From assembly GCF_000712135.1 (NCBI RefSeq), contig NZ_JOOE01000003.1:186001-250000 (forward strand): a DNA stretch of 64,000 nt, read 5' to 3'. Positions 61,840 to 64,000 of this stretch are shown here, piece by piece (the first letter of the stretch is position 1; each line of letters starts with the position of its first letter). A program made the position numbers and the translations under genes. The DNA comes from Sphingomonas sp. UNC305MFCol5.2. GTDB lineage: Bacteria; Pseudomonadota; Alphaproteobacteria; Sphingomonadales; Sphingomonadaceae. The notes under the pieces were generated by a model. That model ran no database searches. It was given only the letters and a program-made list of their open reading frames with translations, and was not told the DNA's origin.

Positions 61840-63210
61840 TCAGAAGAATGTCACGCTGCGGCTGGAGTAGCTTTCGGCGACCACCGCCCCGCCGCCGACG
61901 AGCCGCCCGGTCACGTCGAAGCTCGAGCTCGACGTCACCATCGGCCGCGGCGGTGGGAGCAGGCGCTCCGGCTGGTAACTTGAGCTCCAGCTCGTCGTCT
62001 TCGACATGCCAAGCCCGGCAAAGGCACCCTCGTCCGCGCGCATGCCCGCCGAGGACCCGCCGAAGCTGGTCGTCGAGCTTCCGCTCGAACGCGTGGTGCC
62101 GTCGAAGCCAGTGAAGCTGCTATTGGTGTCGGTCTGGGTGACGCCATCGAACCCGGTCACGCTGGTGGTGGTCGAGCTGAACAAACCCCCGCCGCCCTCG
62201 CTCGTGCCGCCAAGCCCGCCGCTCATCGACAGGCCTGCGCCGCCCATGCTCGAACCCATGCCGAACGACGCGCCCGCGCCGAAACCGGCCGTGGCACCGG
62301 CCCCTGCCGAGAAGCCCGCGCCTGCTGAAAAGCCGGCCCCCGCCGAGAAGCCCGCGCCGCCGCCCATCCCCGCCGCCATGCCGACTCCGACGCTGCCGCC
62401 GATCCCGGCCGAAGCGCTGAGCCCCGCCGAAGCGCCCATGCCAAAGCCGATTGACACGCCCGCGCTGACCCCGCCCGACATCGAGAAGCCGGCGGCGGCG
62501 GACAAGTTGACGCCGGCTCCGGCCATCGCGGTGGCCCCGCCGCCGGCACGCATATTCTCGACTCCGTTGAACGCCGCCAGCGCGCGGCCGGCTTTGGGAT
62601 CACCGGCACGCGTGGCGGCTGCAGTCAGGCTGGCGAATTTGGGCTCGGCGGGAAGCACGATCACGTCGGGCGGGGTAAAGGCCGGATCGGAGGCGCTGAA
62701 ATAACTCGCCGTCTTGCTCTTATAGTCGAAGAAGGCCTTGCCGTCGCCCTTGATGCTGAGCTGGATCGTGGCGCGTAACGGCACGCCGTCCGACGACCAA
62801 TAATCAAGCGTCTCGGTCAGCGACTCGATGACCCCGGTGTAGGACGCGGTGCCCCAATGGAAAGTAATCTTGGGCAGGCTGAGATTGGCCTCGTCCCTGT
62901 TTCCGCCGCTGTTTGCCGGTTTGGGCGTGCCCTTGCCGGTGGTGGCGGGGATCGCCGTTGCGAAGCTGCGCAGCTCCTTCACCTTGTCGCGAACGTCGGT
63001 GCCATCTTCGGTGGTGTCGAAGATCAGTTCGACGTCGAGCTTGGCGGTGGTGGCGCGGGCATGCTGCTCGGGCGGATCCTCGCCGAACTGGTTGGTCAGC
63101 GTGACACGCAGCGACGCGGGATTGAACTGCACGTTGAACCGCACGTTGAAGTTCGTGTCGGATCCCGGCCCGGTGAAATAGGCGGCGTTGGCTGCCGGCG
63201 TGTCGCTCAT
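61840..63210 (-). CDS. LysM/tube-type baseplate protein (Afp7-like) with glycine-rich insert
   Basis: A 456-residue protein. The first 190 residues match the CIS tube/LysM baseplate family (FNVRFNVQFNPASLRVTLTN, then LDVELIFDTTEDGTDVRDKV). A LysM-like remnant follows (DPKAGRALAAFNGVENMRAG). After about residue 205 the protein becomes a Gly/Ala/Ser low-complexity region with tandem GAGFSA units. It ends in a Ser/Thr-rich tail (SSSFDVTGRLVGGG). The family has a LysM module after the tube part; here it is eroded. The start overlaps the tube stop as ATGA. Confidence 0.85.
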   Translation of the reverse strand: MSDTPAANAAYFTGPGSDTNFNVRFNVQFNPASLRVTLTNQFGEDPPEQHARATTAKLDVELIFDTTEDGTDVRDKVKELRSFATAIPATTGKGTPKPANSGGNRDEANLSLPKITFHWGTASYTGVIESLTETLDYWSSDGVPLRATIQLSIKGDGKAFFDYKSKTASYFSASDPAFTPPDVIVLPAEPKFASLTAAATRAGDPKAGRALAAFNGVENMRAGGGATAMAGAGVNLSAAAGFSMSGGVSAGVSIGFGMGASAGLSASAGIGGSVGVGMAAGMGGGAGFSAGAGFSAGAGFSAGAGATAGFGAGASFGMGSSMGGAGLSMSGGLGGTSEGGGGLFSSTTTSVTGFDGVTQTDTNSSFTGFDGTTRSSGSSTTSFGGSSAGMRADEGAFAGLGMSKTTSWSSSYQPERLLPPPRPMVTSSSSFDVTGRLVGGGAVVAESYSSRSVTFF

Positions 63211-63806
63211 GCGAGGACTCCCGACATTTCCAGGCCTTCATGCACGAGGTGCAATTCCTCGACCGCGACATCGGTGCCCTTGGCATTGAGGTCGCCGACG
63301 CGGAACTTGACCGGCATCGCATTGCGCAGCCGCCAGCCAAAGGCGATCGCGGGCTCGGGCAATTTCTTCGAGTCCATCACCCGCTGAGTCTCTTCACCGG
63401 CGCGGACCAGCCCGATCAAGACATGGCCACGATTGGCCTTGACCGGCCTTCCGTCGATCGGGACGCTGCCGCCCCGTGCCTCGGCATCGGCACCAGTGAA
63501 CACCGACCACCAGCGCCACAGCAATTGGGTGCGGATAATGCCGCGCTTGAGCACCACCGTCCCGAAGGTCACCGGGCCGGCGCGCATCGTCGTGCCGTAA
63601 TTATGGCCGCCGACCTTGATGACCTTGTGCTCCATCACCGCCTCGATCCCCGAGACTTCGGAGAAGCTGCCGACGAGCCCGGCATTGGTCGTGCCCCATG
63701 GCGCGAAGCTCGATCCCTCGACTGGATCCACGGCGAGGTGGAACGCAAAATTGCCGTAGGGGACTCGGTTTTCCTCGGCGAGGTCCTTGCTCCAGCTCAG
63801 GGGCAT
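63207..63806 (-). CDS. Tail tube protein (gp19-type, Afp1/5-like)
   Basis: A 199-residue tube-type protein. It opens PLSWSKDLAEENRVPYGNFA and has the family blocks SFSEVSGIEAVMEHKVIKVG, VTFGTVVLKRGI and WRLRNAMPVKFRVGDLNAKG, with the ending VAVEELHLVHEGLEM. It is one of the inner-tube or tube-initiator subunits; eCIS usually encode two or three. Others could lie outside the right edge. The start overlaps the sheath stop by one base (TGATG). Confidence 0.9.
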   Translation of the reverse strand: MPLSWSKDLAEENRVPYGNFAFHLAVDPVEGSSFAPWGTTNAGLVGSFSEVSGIEAVMEHKVIKVGGHNYGTTMRAGPVTFGTVVLKRGIIRTQLLWRWWSVFTGADAEARGGSVPIDGRPVKANRGHVLIGLVRAGEETQRVMDSKKLPEPAIAFGWRLRNAMPVKFRVGDLNAKGTDVAVEELHLVHEGLEMSGVLA

Positions 63807-64000
63807 CAGGCTGCCTCCCGCGTCGCTTCGGACGCCGCCTCGATCAATTGCAGGACCACGGAGACGCGCTCGATCGGCTGCGCCGGCAGGAAGCTCAGCG
63901 TCGCGATAACGCGACCATTGTCGATATCTGCCTGTGTCATGGTGCCGGCGTCGCAGTTGACGGTGAAAGCCTCGTCGCGGCTGCGCCCGGCAAAGGCGCC
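63806..64000 (-). CDS. Tail sheath protein, C-terminal end only
   Basis: Only the last 64 residues lie in the window. They carry the contractile-sheath C-terminal pattern: DEAFTVNCDAGTMTQADIDN, GRVIATLSFLPAQPIERV. This is the end of a protein that would normally be 350-500 residues and interlocks sheath rings. The rest, and any other sheath copies, lie beyond 64000. It fixes the system as contractile. Confidence 0.85.
   Translation of the reverse strand, partial: GAFAGRSRDEAFTVNCDAGTMTQADIDNGRVIATLSFLPAQPIERVSVVLQLIEAASEATREAA

Noticed and set aside
32195-64000. Type VI secretion system
   Set aside because: No TssJ/L/M membrane-complex, TssB/C pair or ClpV is visible; the AAA+ type, LysM/tube protein, gpI and J-like genes fit an eCIS.
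1-64000. CRISPR arrays or insertion sequences with transposases
   Set aside because: No regularly spaced direct repeats and no transposase-like protein were found in any frame read.

Overview
The window is high-GC chromosomal DNA from an alphaproteobacterium, most likely Sphingomonas or a close relative. The clues are the phoH-ybeY-corC-lnt-metK-trmB order, several large TonB-dependent receptors with a FecI/FecR pair, a PHA-granule regulator-like protein and short GC-rich intergenic palindromes. This placement is inferred from gene content, not from a search.

Layout. Positions 1-10.4 kb hold a housekeeping block: phoH (cut at the left edge), ybeY, corC, a PQQ/sorbosone-dehydrogenase-like protein, two small reverse-strand genes, lnt, metK, two degenerate EAL-domain genes, and trmB. 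Next come xthA (reverse), tRNA-Lys(TTT) and a short stretch of gene remnants. Positions 12.1-16.1 kb carry a UBP-type zinc finger gene and a tightly coupled molybdoenzyme set (YdeP-like oxidoreductase, FdhD, MobA). Positions 16.6-21.2 kb are a reverse-strand ECF sigma / FecR / TonB-receptor operon. Positions 21.4-32 kb are accessory: a DUF1801 protein, two more TonB-dependent receptors, a cupin, two overlapping lipoprotein genes and a secreted protein of unknown function. The secreted protein and one receptor each have the same perfect palindrome (TATAAC-N4-GTTATA) upstream.

From 32.2 kb to the right edge everything reads leftwards as one almost gapless operon: an extracellular contractile injection system (eCIS). 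In transcription order it has: a sheath C-terminus (cut by the right edge), a tube protein, a LysM/tube-type baseplate protein, a 57-aa protein, a gpD-like hub, a gpV-like spike, an unknown 548-aa protein, gp25, a J-like baseplate protein, a gpI-like protein, two mini Ig/PKD-like proteins, three large proteins sharing an N-terminal module, a probable tape-measure-class protein and the hallmark AAA+ ATPase. It then ends in a 2872-residue multidomain toxin and a small Imm1-like immunity protein. The toxin ends in a zinc-deaminase fold (HAE ... CxxC). Further in it has an ADP-ribosyltransferase-like segment, a JAMM-like segment, a hydrophobic segment and annexin-like repeats. The apparatus would be built from the early genes, with the AAA+ protein acting in assembly; the giant toxin is the obvious cargo, and the overlapping immunity gene would protect the producer.

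The toxin-immunity end of the eCIS operon is the main discovery candidate. The upstream part of the operon (sheath body, other tube genes, tip, fibre, cap and promoter) lies outside the window and could not be examined.
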